In this document: piece by piece, positions 53,431 to 62,890 of the stretch
How positions within the stretch are numbered: the first letter of the stretch is position 1
Layout of the letters: the number at the start of each line of letters is the position of its first letter
DNA from: Pseudomonas fluorescens
Lineage (GTDB): Bacteria; Pseudomonadota; Gammaproteobacteria; Pseudomonadales; Pseudomonadaceae
DNA: 64,000 bases
Assembly (NCBI RefSeq): GCF_018614655.1
Contig: NZ_JAGGOG010000013.1
Span: forward strand, 186,001-250,000
Direction: 5' to 3'
Position numbers and translations under genes: made by a program
The notes under the pieces: generated by a model
The model's input: the letters and a program-made list of their open reading frames with translations, nothing else
What the model was told of the DNA's origin: nothing
The model's database searches: none

Positions 53431-54840
53431 ATGAAACGCTACGAAAAATTCGCCGACGACATCGCAGAACTGATCCGCTCCGGCGTCCTCGGCCCCGGCC
53501 AGCGCGTGCCGTCTGTGCGTTATGCCAGCCAGACCTATGGCGTGAGTCCCTCCACGGTGTTCCAGGCGTACTACTTGTTGGAGCGCCGCGGCCTGATCCG
53601 CGCCCGCCCCCGCTCCGGGTATTTCGTCAACACCCATGCGCCGAGTCCGTTTCCCGAGCCGGCCGTCAGTGAGCAGGTGCATGAATCCACCGAGGTGGAT
53701 GTCAGCGAGCTGGTGTTCTCGGTGCTGGATTCGATCAAGGACCCGCAAACCATACCGTTCGGCTCGGCCTTCCCTAGCCCGACACTGTTCCCGCTGCCAC
53801 GCCTGGCCCGCTCCCTGGCCAGCGCCAGCCGGGAAATGGACCCGCGCATGGTGGTCACCGACATGTCACCGGGCAACCCGCAACTGCGCCGGCAAATCGC
53901 CCTGCGCTACATGGTCGGCGGGCTGATGTTGCCCATGGAAGAACTGCTGATCACCAATGGCGCCCTGGAAGCGCTGAACCTGTGCCTGCAAGCCGTGACC
54001 GAACCCGGTGACCTGGTGGCCATCGAAGCCCCGGCGTTTTACGCCAGCCTGCAAGTACTGGAGCGTCTCAAGCTCAAGGCCGTGGAAATCCCCGTACACC
54101 CACGGGACGGCATCGATCTTAAGGTGCTGGCCCAAAGCCTGGAGCGTTACCCGATCAAGGCTTGCTGGTGCATGACCAGCTTCCAGAACCCCATCGGCGC
54201 CACCCTGCCCGAGGCCAAGAAACAGGAGCTTGTGAGCTTATTGCGCAGCCATCAGGTGCCGCTGATCGAGGATGACGTCTACGCCGAGCTGTATTACGGC
54301 CAGCAGGCGCCAAAACCGGCCAAGGCGTTCGACACCGAAGGCCTGGTAATGCACTGCGGTTCCTTCGCCAAAAGCCTGGCCCCTGGCTACCGCATTGGCT
54401 GGGTTGCCGCCGGGCGTTATGCGCAGAAAATCGAGCGATTGAAACTGATGACCTCGCTGTGTGCCTCAATGCCGGCCCAGGCGGCGATTGCCGACTACCT
54501 GCAACACGGTGGCTATGACCGGCACCTGCGAAAGTTGCGCTATGCCCTGGAAGAGCAACAAAGCGCCATGCTCGCCGCCATCGCCCGCTACTTCCCGGCG
54601 CAAACCAGGGTCAGCCAGCCGGCGGGCGGCTACTTCCTGTGGCTGGAGTTGCCGGAACAGATGGACTCGTTGAAGTTGTTCCAGATGGCATTGGCCCAGG
54701 GCATCAGCATCGCCCCGGGGCCGATTTTTTCGCCGACGCAGCGGTTCAGAAACTGCATTCGCTTGAATTACGGCAGCCCGTGGAATGATGCTTCGGAAAA
54801 GGCAATGGAGACACTGGGACGAATCGTGCGGTCGTTTTGA
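53431..54840 (+). CDS. MocR-type regulator (GntR wHTH plus aminotransferase domain)
   Basis: A 469-residue chimeric regulator. Residues 1-66 are a GntR-type winged helix (FADDIAELIRSGVLGPGQRV; YGVSPSTVFQAYYLLERRGL). Residues about 95-469 are a fold-type I aminotransferase with the PLP-binding Lys314 in GSFAKSLAPGYRIG and the Arg-containing C-terminal substrate site. MocR proteins use PLP-linked effectors to control vitamin B6, GABA, amino-acid or transport genes. The target is not evident: the adjacent SDR gene is convergent, and ccoG is upstream on the same strand. It is often misannotated as an aminotransferase. Confidence 0.92.
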   Translation: MKRYEKFADDIAELIRSGVLGPGQRVPSVRYASQTYGVSPSTVFQAYYLLERRGLIRARPRSGYFVNTHAPSPFPEPAVSEQVHESTEVDVSELVFSVLDSIKDPQTIPFGSAFPSPTLFPLPRLARSLASASREMDPRMVVTDMSPGNPQLRRQIALRYMVGGLMLPMEELLITNGALEALNLCLQAVTEPGDLVAIEAPAFYASLQVLERLKLKAVEIPVHPRDGIDLKVLAQSLERYPIKACWCMTSFQNPIGATLPEAKKQELVSLLRSHQVPLIEDDVYAELYYGQQAPKPAKAFDTEGLVMHCGSFAKSLAPGYRIGWVAAGRYAQKIERLKLMTSLCASMPAQAAIADYLQHGGYDRHLRKLRYALEEQQSAMLAAIARYFPAQTRVSQPAGGYFLWLELPEQMDSLKLFQMALAQGISIAPGPIFSPTQRFRNCIRLNYGSPWNDASEKAMETLGRIVRSF

Positions 54841-54874
54841 TGGAGTGCCCCTCGCCACCACGGGTATCTGCCCT

Positions 54875-54986
54875 CTGTAGCCGCTGGCGCAGCCTGCGAT
54901 CGGCTGCGCAGCAGTCGCCAGTCTCTTGAAACTGTCGAAGGTCCTGCGGCCCTTATCGCAGCCTCGTGCCTCGACAGCGGCTACAG
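54875..54986. repeat. Intergenic inverted repeat, same family as 4589-4707
   Basis: CTGTAGCCGCTGGCGCAGCC (from 54875) and ATCGCAGCCTCGTGCCTCGA...CTACAG (54955-54986) share both arms with the element at 4589-4707, with a different loop and less perfect pairing. It lies between the convergent MocR and SDR genes. Confidence 0.75.
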
Positions 54987-55046
54987 GGCTTTCGGGGGGT
55001 CCAAGAAATGTGTAGAGACCTATCCGTCGCCATCGATACTCACCCG

Positions 55047-55793
55047 CTATCGCCCGCCCGCCAGATCGATAAACGTCCCGGTGGCATAGGACGCCTTGTC
55101 CGACAGCAACCAGATAATCCCTTCCGCCACTTCCTCCGCCCGCCCGCCACGGGCCATGGGAATACTCGGTTCAAGCTTGCTGACCCGATCAGCGTCACCA
55201 CTCAAGGCGTGGAACTCGGTGAAAATGAAGCCGGGACGCACGCCGTTGACACGGATCCCCTCGCCGGCCACTTCTTTGGAAAGGCCAATGGTGAAGGTGT
55301 CCAGCGCGCCTTTTGATGCCGCATAGTCAACATATTCCCCTGGCGCACCCAGACGTGCGGCAGCCGATGAAACGTTGACAATGCTGCCACCCTGCCCGCC
55401 ATGCTTGGGCGACATGCGCAACAGGGCGTGTTTGGCGCACAGGATCGGCCCCAATACGTTGGTCTTGAGAATCTTCAGGATACGAAATTCGGACATCTCA
55501 TCGACCCGAGATTTGTGTCCCACGGTGCCGGCGTTGTTCACCAGCGCCGTGACCCGGCCCAGTTCGGCATCGACGCGGTTGAACAGATTGATCACTTCGT
55601 CCTCGATACTGACATCGGCGCGCACGGCGATAGCCTGGGCACCCAGGGCGCGGACTTGGTCCAGTACCCGCTGGGCGGCCTCTTCGTCGGACTGGAAGTT
55701 GATACAGATGCGATAACCCTGACGGGCAGCCAACAACGCCGTGGCGGCGCCGATTCCACGACTGCCACCGGTGATGATGACGACTTTGTCCAT
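55047..55793 (-). CDS. Short-chain dehydrogenase/reductase (SDR)
   Basis: A classical SDR of 248 residues. The cofactor motif TGGSRGIG is at 8-15, NNAG near 88-91, and the active site Ser (NVSSAAARLG) with Tyr157-x-x-x-Lys161 (YAASK) is intact. The absence of an acidic residue after strand 2 (RICINFQSDEE) leans towards NADPH. VNGVRPGFIFTEFHALSGD and TGTFIDLAGGR complete the family. ATG 55793 (MDKVVIITGGSRGIG) is preceded by AGGAGA; a longer frame from 55862 has no RBS. The substrate is unknown; glucose-dehydrogenase-like oxidoreductases are the closest in style. Confidence 0.92.
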   Translation of the reverse strand: MDKVVIITGGSRGIGAATALLAARQGYRICINFQSDEEAAQRVLDQVRALGAQAIAVRADVSIEDEVINLFNRVDAELGRVTALVNNAGTVGHKSRVDEMSEFRILKILKTNVLGPILCAKHALLRMSPKHGGQGGSIVNVSSAAARLGAPGEYVDYAASKGALDTFTIGLSKEVAGEGIRVNGVRPGFIFTEFHALSGDADRVSKLEPSIPMARGGRAEEVAEGIIWLLSDKASYATGTFIDLAGGR

Positions 55794-55871
55794 GCGTGCT
55801 GTCTCCTGGTTCACCTGAAAACGGTTGGATCCAAGAATACCTGCCACGAGCAGGTTTTGCATGGACTCACG

Positions 55872-57959
55872 TCATGGACCGACCACTCGCTTCAGTTCGG
55901 CCTGCTGGATATCCACCATAAAGCCGTCCGCGGGCATCGGATGTCCCAGCAAGTAACCTTGCAAAGAGTCACAGCCCAAGCGTGTCAGGAAACTCTGCTG
56001 TACATCAGTCTCAACGCCTTCCGCCACAATCCGCAGCCCCAGCGCCTGACCGAGGGCAACAATAGCCGAGACGATGGCAGCATCATCGCTGTCGTGCTCC
56101 AGGTCGCGGACAAAGCCACGGTCAATCTTCAATTCATTGGCGGGCAGGCGCTTGAGGTACATCAGGCTGGAATAACCCGTGCCGAAGTCATCAATAGACA
56201 GGTCGACGCCCATGTCCGAGAGCTTCTGCAGCACCGTCATGCTTGCATCGGCGTCACTCATGGCGGTGGTTTCGGTGATTTCCAGGGTCAGACTATTGGC
56301 CGGCAACTGATGACGTTCCAGGGCGCTGGCGACGCTCTTGACCAGCCCCGCGTGGCAGAATTGCAGGGCCGACAGGTTCACGGCAATACGCCAATCCCGA
56401 TACCCCTGGGCGTACCAGACCTGCATCTGGCGACAGGCCTCATTGAGCACCCACTCACCAATGGGAATGATGAGCCCGGTCTTTTCCGCCAACTCAATGA
56501 ATTTGTCTGGCATCAACAAACCTTGTTGCGGGTGCTCCCAGCGTAACAGCGCTTCAGCGCCCACTGGCCGCCCCGTACCGGCGTCGAACTTGGGTTGGTA
56601 GTAGAGCCGGAACTGCCCTTGCTCCAGGGCATTGCGCAAATCCTGCAGCAACTGCAGTTGCTTGCGGGCGTTGGTGTTCATCGAGACATCGAAGAAGCTG
56701 TAGCCGTTCTTGCCCATGCCCTTGGCGTGATACATCGCGGCGTCTGCGTTCATCAGCAGCTCTTGGGGTGTACCGCCGTTGCCCGGGAACATGGCGATGC
56801 CCACGCTGGCAGAGATTTTCAGTTCATGCTCGGCGACGTGGAACGCCTGATTGATCAACCCCACCTGACGTTCGGCCAGGCGCATCGCGTCGTCGGCTTG
56901 AGTCAATTGCACCAGTAACACGAACTCATCACCGCCGATTCGCGCCAGGGTGTCCTGGCTACGCAGATCTTCCCGCAGGCGCAGGCCTACTTCGCGCAAC
57001 AACTGATCGCCCATGTGATGACCAAAGGCATCGTTGACGGGCTTGAAACCATCAAGGTCGATAAACATCAGGGCAAAACAGCCACCCTGCTCCGTGACCA
57101 CCTGCATGGCCTGTTGAATACGGTCGGCGAGCAGGCTGCGGTTGGGCAGGCCCGTCAGGGTGTCATGCAAAGCCAGGTGAGTCAGTTCCTGATTGGCCAG
57201 GCTCAAGGAGTCCGCGAGAACGGTCGTGCGCGCTTCCAGGCGAGCGTCGAGCAATGATGTCAGCAACGCGATAATCAACACCGCAAGGCTGGTGACCAGG
57301 ACCAGGTTATCCAGACCCTTGCCGCTCAGGCCGTCCAGCGCGGCGCCACAGAAGCTGCCATCGGCAAACCGTGCGGCGGCCATGCCGGTGTAATGCATGC
57401 CGACAATCGCCACGCCCATGACGATAGCCGCCCCGCCTCGGGCCAGACGCACGTAAGGGGTATTGCGCCGCAAGTTGAAGGCGATCCACAACGCGGCAGC
57501 CGAGGCACCGACGGCAATCAGCAACGAGGCGCCAAACAGGGTGGGGTCGTAGTCGATGCCCGGTGTCATGCGCATGGCTGCCATGCCGGTGTAGTGCATG
57601 GCACTGATGCCACTGCCCATGATCAGCGCACCCAACGCCAGTTGCCAGGCAGGCAGGCGCGGCTGGCTGACCAGCCACAGGGCAAACCCGCTGGAGAGCA
57701 CGGCGATCAGCAGCGACAGGAACGTGATGCCGACGTCATAACCCAGGTTGATGGGCAAGCGGAACGCCAACATCCCGATAAAGTGCATGGACCAAACGCC
57801 GACGCCCATGGCCAGCGCACCGCCGCTCATCCAGAGGTATACGGCGCGGCCCTTGGTTGTGGCGATACGGCCAGTCAAATCCAGCGCGGTATAGGAAGCG
57901 AGGATCGCGACAAACAGCGAAATCAGGACCAGGGCGGGGGAATAACTACCGGTGAGCAT
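55872..57959 (-). CDS. mucR: MHYT-GGDEF-EAL c-di-GMP protein (MucR-like)
   Basis: A 695-residue inner-membrane protein that makes and/or degrades cyclic di-GMP. Seven membrane helices carry three MHYT-type motifs (MHF at 58-60, MHYT at 121 and 188), thought to bind copper and sense oxygen or NO. Then come GGDEF at 342-346 (intact) and EAL at 469-471 (intact). The domain order and length match P. aeruginosa MucR, which feeds alginate synthesis and NO-induced biofilm dispersal. ATG 57959 (MLTGSYSPALVLIS) has GAGAAG upstream. Other MHYT-GGDEF-EAL paralogues exist in this genus, so the symbol is tentative. Confidence 0.88.
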   Translation of the reverse strand: MLTGSYSPALVLISLFVAILASYTALDLTGRIATTKGRAVYLWMSGGALAMGVGVWSMHFIGMLAFRLPINLGYDVGITFLSLLIAVLSSGFALWLVSQPRLPAWQLALGALIMGSGISAMHYTGMAAMRMTPGIDYDPTLFGASLLIAVGASAAALWIAFNLRRNTPYVRLARGGAAIVMGVAIVGMHYTGMAAARFADGSFCGAALDGLSGKGLDNLVLVTSLAVLIIALLTSLLDARLEARTTVLADSLSLANQELTHLALHDTLTGLPNRSLLADRIQQAMQVVTEQGGCFALMFIDLDGFKPVNDAFGHHMGDQLLREVGLRLREDLRSQDTLARIGGDEFVLLVQLTQADDAMRLAERQVGLINQAFHVAEHELKISASVGIAMFPGNGGTPQELLMNADAAMYHAKGMGKNGYSFFDVSMNTNARKQLQLLQDLRNALEQGQFRLYYQPKFDAGTGRPVGAEALLRWEHPQQGLLMPDKFIELAEKTGLIIPIGEWVLNEACRQMQVWYAQGYRDWRIAVNLSALQFCHAGLVKSVASALERHQLPANSLTLEITETTAMSDADASMTVLQKLSDMGVDLSIDDFGTGYSSLMYLKRLPANELKIDRGFVRDLEHDSDDAAIVSAIVALGQALGLRIVAEGVETDVQQSFLTRLGCDSLQGYLLGHPMPADGFMVDIQQAELKRVVGP

Positions 57960-58085
57960 GGGACTTCTCGTGGCCAGCGGGCCGAACGGCATCCGTGCCG
58001 GGTGGAAAAGTCCGCGATTGTAGCGAGAATAATTATCGGGCACCGAAAAATTATCAGAAGGCCACTATTGCCCCGAGTGGCCTTG

Positions 58086-58216
58086 TGTGGCGAGCGGGCT
58101 TGCCCGCGTTGGGCTGCGCAGCAGCCCCAATAAGATCACCGTGTTTTCCAGGCAGAACCAGGTTGCAGGTTTCAGGGCCGCTTCGCGACCCAACGCGGGC
58201 AAGCCCGCTCGCCACA
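58086..58216. repeat. Long REP-type inverted repeat downstream of opmB
   Basis: TGTGGCGAGCGGGCTTGCCC (58086 on; arm to 58113) has an exact inverted copy at 58189-58216, 28 bases per arm around 75 bases of spacer. The spacer itself contains GGGCTGCGCAGCAGCCC. This is the TGTGGCGAGCGGGCTTG subtype of Pseudomonas palindromes and probably marks the end of the mux transcript. Confidence 0.85.
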
Positions 58217-58244
58217 ACTGCCGGCGGGCCGAGTGGCGGTACGC

Positions 58245-59786
58245 TTACTTCTTTTCGCTCAGTTGCATCTGCCCATCCCAACCACCGCCGAGTGCGGCAA
58301 TCAGTTGCACGCTGGCCACCAGCCGTGTTTGCAGCAACGTCAGGACCGTACGTTCGTTGCTCAAGGCGGTTGCCTGGACAGCGACCACATCCAGGTAGGC
58401 AATCAACCCGGCCTTGTATTGGTTCTGGGTCAGGCGCAAGGATTCCCGCGCCGCTTCCAGCGCCTCATTACTGACACCCGCCTCGTCCTCCAGGACCTTG
58501 AGCTGAACCATGTAGTTTTCCACTTCGCGGAAACCATCGAGCACGGTCTGGCGGTACTTGGCCACGGTTTCGTCGTAGGAGGCCTCGGCGCGATCGACTT
58601 CCGCCGAGCGCTGGCCGCCGTCAAACAGGGTCATGGCCAGCTTCGGTCCAACCGACCAGAAACGGTTGGGCAGGCTGATCCAGTCGGCGTACGTGCTGCT
58701 GGAGTAGCCGCCTGCCATGCTCAAGGTCAGGTCCGGGTAATAGGCCGTTTTGGCTACGCCGATATTGGCGTTGGCGGCGATCACAGCCCGTTCCGCCGAG
58801 GCAATGTCCGGGCGACGCTCCAGTAACTGTGAAGGCAGGCTGACCGGAATCTGTGGCAATGCCGGAATATCCTTGCTCACCGCCAGGTTGAAGGTGGCCG
58901 GTGGCACACCTACCAGCACCGCGATGGCGTTTTCCAACTGAGCCCGCTGCCAGATCAGGTCGATCATGCTGGCCTGGGTACTTTTCAATTGAGTCTGGGC
59001 CTGGGCGATTGCGTCTTTACCCGACACACCGGCGCGGTATTGGTTTTCGGTCATCTGCAAGGAGCGCTGGTAGGTATCCACCGTGGCTTGCAACAAACGG
59101 GTCTGCTCATCCATGACCCGCAGTTGCAGGTAGTCCTGCACCAGTTCCGACTGCTGGCTCAAGCGCATGGCCGCCAAATCTGCCGCGCTGGCTTCAGCAC
59201 TGGCTTCATTGGCTTCCAGGCCACGACGCAGCTTGCCCCAGATATCCGCTTCCCAACTGACGCCCAACTGGGCGTTCAGGGTGTCACGAATACCGCTGCT
59301 GGAGGTGCTCAGGCCAGAGCTACTGCTGCCGGTGCCCTGGCTGGCACGGGTTTTCCCGACACTCAGGTCGACGCTGGGGAAAAATGCCCCGCGGGAACTG
59401 CGAACCAGCGACTGGGCCTGACGAAAGCGCGCTTCAGCCTGGGCTACGCTTTGGTTGGCAGTGTTGAGTTTGTCTACCAACTCATTGAGTTGTTTGTCGC
59501 CATACAACTCCCACCAGGCACCACGGGCCAGGGAATCGCTGGGCGTTGCCTGACGCCAGCCCTGGGCCTCTTTGTACTGGGCCGGTTCGGTCAGTTCCGG
59601 ACGTTTGTAGTCCGGGCCCACGGCGCAGGCGCTGAGCAGAATGCCGATAAGCGCCACGCCCACTGCAGGAGCGAGCTTGCTGGCGAAAGTCGTCAACGAA
59701 AACACAGGCAGCCTGACACCTCGATGCGCACTCAGGTTCTTCGCGAGCAAGCTCGCTCCTACAGGGAGAAACGTTGAATCGGTCAT
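58245..59786 (-). CDS. opmB: RND efflux outer-membrane lipoprotein OpmB (NodT family)
   Basis: A TolC-like outer-membrane channel of 513 residues for the MuxABC pump. The lipobox is LSAC (Cys54), followed by the hallmark AVGPDYKRPELTEPAQY. The two OEP repeats follow (QAEARFRQAQSLVRSSRGAF; AYYPDLTLSMAGGYSS). The signal peptide is unusually long because a REP doublet (59664-59764) encodes residues about 8-43 (VGASLLAK ... FASKLAPA), all in frame. ATG 59786 overlaps the muxC stop (ATGA). P. aeruginosa has the same muxB-muxC-opmB order. Confidence 0.9.
   Translation of the reverse strand: MTDSTFLPVGASLLAKNLSAHRGVRLPVFSLTTFASKLAPAVGVALIGILLSACAVGPDYKRPELTEPAQYKEAQGWRQATPSDSLARGAWWELYGDKQLNELVDKLNTANQSVAQAEARFRQAQSLVRSSRGAFFPSVDLSVGKTRASQGTGSSSSGLSTSSSGIRDTLNAQLGVSWEADIWGKLRRGLEANEASAEASAADLAAMRLSQQSELVQDYLQLRVMDEQTRLLQATVDTYQRSLQMTENQYRAGVSGKDAIAQAQTQLKSTQASMIDLIWQRAQLENAIAVLVGVPPATFNLAVSKDIPALPQIPVSLPSQLLERRPDIASAERAVIAANANIGVAKTAYYPDLTLSMAGGYSSSTYADWISLPNRFWSVGPKLAMTLFDGGQRSAEVDRAEASYDETVAKYRQTVLDGFREVENYMVQLKVLEDEAGVSNEALEAARESLRLTQNQYKAGLIAYLDVVAVQATALSNERTVLTLLQTRLVASVQLIAALGGGWDGQMQLSEKK
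59664..59764. repeat. REP doublet inside the opmB signal-peptide coding region
   Basis: TGCAGGAGCGAGCTTGCTGG at the left and an inverted GAGCAAGCTCGCTCCTACAG end at the right are the same sequence as the intergenic REP at 36409-36508. It occupies coding bases of opmB without breaking the frame. Confidence 0.85.
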
Positions 59787-62700
59787 AGCGCAGTGTCCAG
59801 AGCAGCATCGGTACGCACCCCGCGCCAGCCGTTGAAACGGTGGCGCAGGCGGTCGAGATAAAGGTAAACCACAGGGGTGGTGTAAAGGGTCAGGATCTGG
59901 CTGAACACCAGGCCGCCGATAATCGTCAGGCCCAGGGGCTGGCGCATTTCTGCGCCTTCAGCGCTGCTGATCAGCAGCGGCACGGCACCGAGGATCGCCG
60001 CCAGGGTGGTCATCAGGATCGGTCGCAGCCGCAACAGGCAGGCGCTGCGAATCGATTCCAGTGGGTCCATGCCCTCCTTGCGCTCCAGTTGCAGCGCCAG
60101 GTCGATCATCAGGATGGCGTTTTTCTTCACCACCCCAATCAGCAGGAACAGCCCCAGCAGCGAGATCAGGCTGAACTCGCCCCCCAGTACGTAGATCGAC
60201 AGCAAGGCGCCGACCCCGGCAGATGGCAAGGTCGACAGGATGGTCAGCGGATGGATGTAGCTCTCATAGAGAATCCCCAGCACCAGGTACACCGCCACCA
60301 ACGCCCCGAGGATCATGAACGGCTGACTTTTCTGGGTCGCCGCGAAGGCATCGGCAGTGCCGGCCATCTTGGCGATCACGTCTTCCGGCAGGCCGACCTT
60401 GGCGATTGCCCGTTCGATGGCGGCGGTGCCCTGCTCTACCGTCACGCCGGGGGACATGTCGAACGCGATATTCTCGGAAGCAAACTGGCCTTCATGGCTG
60501 ACTCGGTCGTCCGCCAGGCTGTTTTCATAGTGCGCAATGGCCGACAGCGGAATCCGCGCGCCGGTGGACGTGATGACCTGCACCTGATTCAGGGTGATCG
60601 GGTCCTGGGCATACTTCGGATTGACCTCCATCACCACCTGATACTGGTTGAGGCTGTCATAGATGGTGGAAATCTGCCGCTGGCTGTAGGCGTTGTTCAA
60701 CACCGCCGTCACCATGTCCATGTCCACACCCAGGCGCTTGGCCTGGTCGCGGTCGACCACCAGCGTCACCTGTTGCGCACCACGGCCTTCCCGGGCGTCG
60801 ATGGCGGTCAGCTCCGGCAGTTCACGCAGCGCGGCAACGACTTTCGGGTACCACAGCCGCAGGGCCGCCAGGTCGCCACTTTGCAGGATGTAGGAGTATT
60901 GCGAGGAGGTCTGGTCGCGACCGCCGCCAAATTGCAGGTCCTGGTCGGCCATCAGCATCAGGCGCCCGCCGGGAACCGGAGGCACGGTCTTGCGCATGCG
61001 CTCGATCACTGCCTGAGCGGAAATCTTGCGCTCGCTGATGGGCTTGAGCCGCACCAGCATCACCGCGTTGTTGGTGCCGCTGTTGCCACCGATAAACCCG
61101 GCTACGCTTTCCACCGCGGGATCTTGCAGCACTGCTTTGCGGAAGATCTCCATTTTCGGCTGCATGACGCTGAACGACAGGCCGTCATCGCCACGGACGA
61201 AACCGATCAATTGGCCGGTGTCCTGTTGTGGCATGAAGGTTTTCGGCACCACCACGTACAGCGCAATATTGACACCGACCGTCACCAGCAGACTGAGCAG
61301 GGTCAGGCGCCGATGCCGCAGCACCCAATCCAGGCTGCGGGCGTAGCCGGCGACCATGCGGTCATTGACCTTCTCGCTCCAGCGCTGCAAGCCGGTTTCT
61401 TCGCCCTTGACGTGGGGTTTGAGCCAGCGGGCGCAGAGCATCGGCGTCAGGGTCAGCGAGACGATCAGCGAGACGATGATCGCCGCCGCCAGGGTGATGG
61501 AGAATTCGCGGAACAGGCTCGTGACGATCCCACCCATGAACAGGATGGACAGGAACACCGCCACCAGCGACACGTTCATCGACAGCAAGGTAAAACCGAC
61601 TTCCTTCGCCCCCAGGTAAGCCGCTTTCATCGGCGAAATGCCATCATCGATATGCCGGGAAATGTTCTCCAGCACCACGATGGCATCGTCCACCACCAGG
61701 CCGGTGGCGAGGATCAGTGCCATCAGCGACAGGTTGTTCAGGGAAAACCCGAACAGGTACATCACCGCAAAGGTACCCACCAGCGACACCGGCACCGCGA
61801 GGGTCGGAATCAACGAGGCGCGGAAGTTACCGAGGAACAGGTAGACCACCAGAATCACCAGGGCCACGGCGATCAGCAGGGTCATCTCGGCTTCATGCAA
61901 GGTAGCCGTGATCACCGGCGAGCGGTCCATGGCCAGGTTCAACTTGACGCTGGATGGCAGCACTGCCTGCAAGGCCGGCAACTGCGCCTTGATCTGTTTC
62001 ACGGTCTCGATGATGTTGGCGCCGGACTGGCGGTTGATCACCAGCAGTACCGCCGAATCATTGTTGAAGAAACCACTGTTGTAGCGGTCTTCGACGCCGT
62101 CGCTGATTTTCGCCACATCACTCAGACGCAACGCCGCGCCGTCCTGGTAGCGAATCAACAGCGGTTCGTAGTCCTTGGCCTTTTCCAACTGGTCGTTGGC
62201 CTGGATCTGCCAGTTGCGCTGGCTGTCTTCCAGGGAACCTTTTGGTCGACGCACGTTGGCGTTGGCGATGGTGTTACGTACATCGTCCAGGGCTACGCCG
62301 TACTGGTCGAGCGCCTTGGGCTCCAGCTCGATACGTACCGCCGGCAATGAGCTGCCGCCGATCTGCACTTCACCGACGCCCGGCACCTGGGACAGGCTTT
62401 GGGAGAGGATGGTGGAGGCCAGGTCGTAAAGCTGGCCCTTGGGCAGCACGTCCGACGTCAGCGACAGCACCATGATCGGCGCCTGGGACGGGTTGATCTT
62501 CTTGTAGGTGGGCATGCTGCGCATGCCGCTGGGCAGCAGGTTGCGCGAGGCGTTGATTGCGGCCTGCACTTCCCGCGCGGCACCGTTGATATCCCGCCCG
62601 GAGTCAAACGCCAGGATGACCCGGGTCGAGCCTTGGCTCGACGAGCTGCTCATGGTGGTGATACCGGCAATTGCGCCGAAGGATCGCTCCAGCGGCGTGG

Positions 62701-62890
62701 CCACTGTGGACGCCATTACTTCAGGGCTGGCGCCGGGCAAGCTGGCTTGCACGACAATTACCGGGAAGTCGATTTGCGGCAGCGGTGACACCGGCAGCAA
62801 ATTGAAACTGACGCCCCCCAACAGCATGATCGCCAGGCTCAGCAGCATGGTGGCTACCGGCCGGCGAATGAAAGGTCCGGACAGGTTCAT
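59783..62890 (-). CDS. muxC: RND multidrug efflux permease MuxC (MdtC-like)
   Basis: A full-length 1035-residue RND inner-membrane transporter. The N-terminal helix ([20 protein letters not shown]) is followed by porter domains, with the TM4 proton-relay Asp pair in [19 protein letters not shown] (about 400-418). The second half starts near 520 and holds [18 protein letters not shown]. MuxB and MuxC form a hetero-trimer energised by proton motive force, exporting novobiocin, aztreonam, macrolides and tetracycline in P. aeruginosa. ATG 62890 overlaps the muxB stop, and its own stop overlaps opmB. Confidence 0.93.
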   Translation of the reverse strand: MNLSGPFIRRPVATMLLSLAIMLLGGVSFNLLPVSPLPQIDFPVIVVQASLPGASPEVMASTVATPLERSFGAIAGITTMSSSSSQGSTRVILAFDSGRDINGAAREVQAAINASRNLLPSGMRSMPTYKKINPSQAPIMVLSLTSDVLPKGQLYDLASTILSQSLSQVPGVGEVQIGGSSLPAVRIELEPKALDQYGVALDDVRNTIANANVRRPKGSLEDSQRNWQIQANDQLEKAKDYEPLLIRYQDGAALRLSDVAKISDGVEDRYNSGFFNNDSAVLLVINRQSGANIIETVKQIKAQLPALQAVLPSSVKLNLAMDRSPVITATLHEAEMTLLIAVALVILVVYLFLGNFRASLIPTLAVPVSLVGTFAVMYLFGFSLNNLSLMALILATGLVVDDAIVVLENISRHIDDGISPMKAAYLGAKEVGFTLLSMNVSLVAVFLSILFMGGIVTSLFREFSITLAAAIIVSLIVSLTLTPMLCARWLKPHVKGEETGLQRWSEKVNDRMVAGYARSLDWVLRHRRLTLLSLLVTVGVNIALYVVVPKTFMPQQDTGQLIGFVRGDDGLSFSVMQPKMEIFRKAVLQDPAVESVAGFIGGNSGTNNAVMLVRLKPISERKISAQAVIERMRKTVPPVPGGRLMLMADQDLQFGGGRDQTSSQYSYILQSGDLAALRLWYPKVVAALRELPELTAIDAREGRGAQQVTLVVDRDQAKRLGVDMDMVTAVLNNAYSQRQISTIYDSLNQYQVVMEVNPKYAQDPITLNQVQVITSTGARIPLSAIAHYENSLADDRVSHEGQFASENIAFDMSPGVTVEQGTAAIERAIAKVGLPEDVIAKMAGTADAFAATQKSQPFMILGALVAVYLVLGILYESYIHPLTILSTLPSAGVGALLSIYVLGGEFSLISLLGLFLLIGVVKKNAILMIDLALQLERKEGMDPLESIRSACLLRLRPILMTTLAAILGAVPLLISSAEGAEMRQPLGLTIIGGLVFSQILTLYTTPVVYLYLDRLRHRFNGWRGVRTDAALDTAL

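Noticed and set aside
59840..62350. 836-codon open frame on the plus strand opposite muxC
   Set aside because: Antisense shadow of a high-GC gene: His/Gln/Arg-rich, no family pattern, no RBS, while the minus strand gives a complete RND permease.
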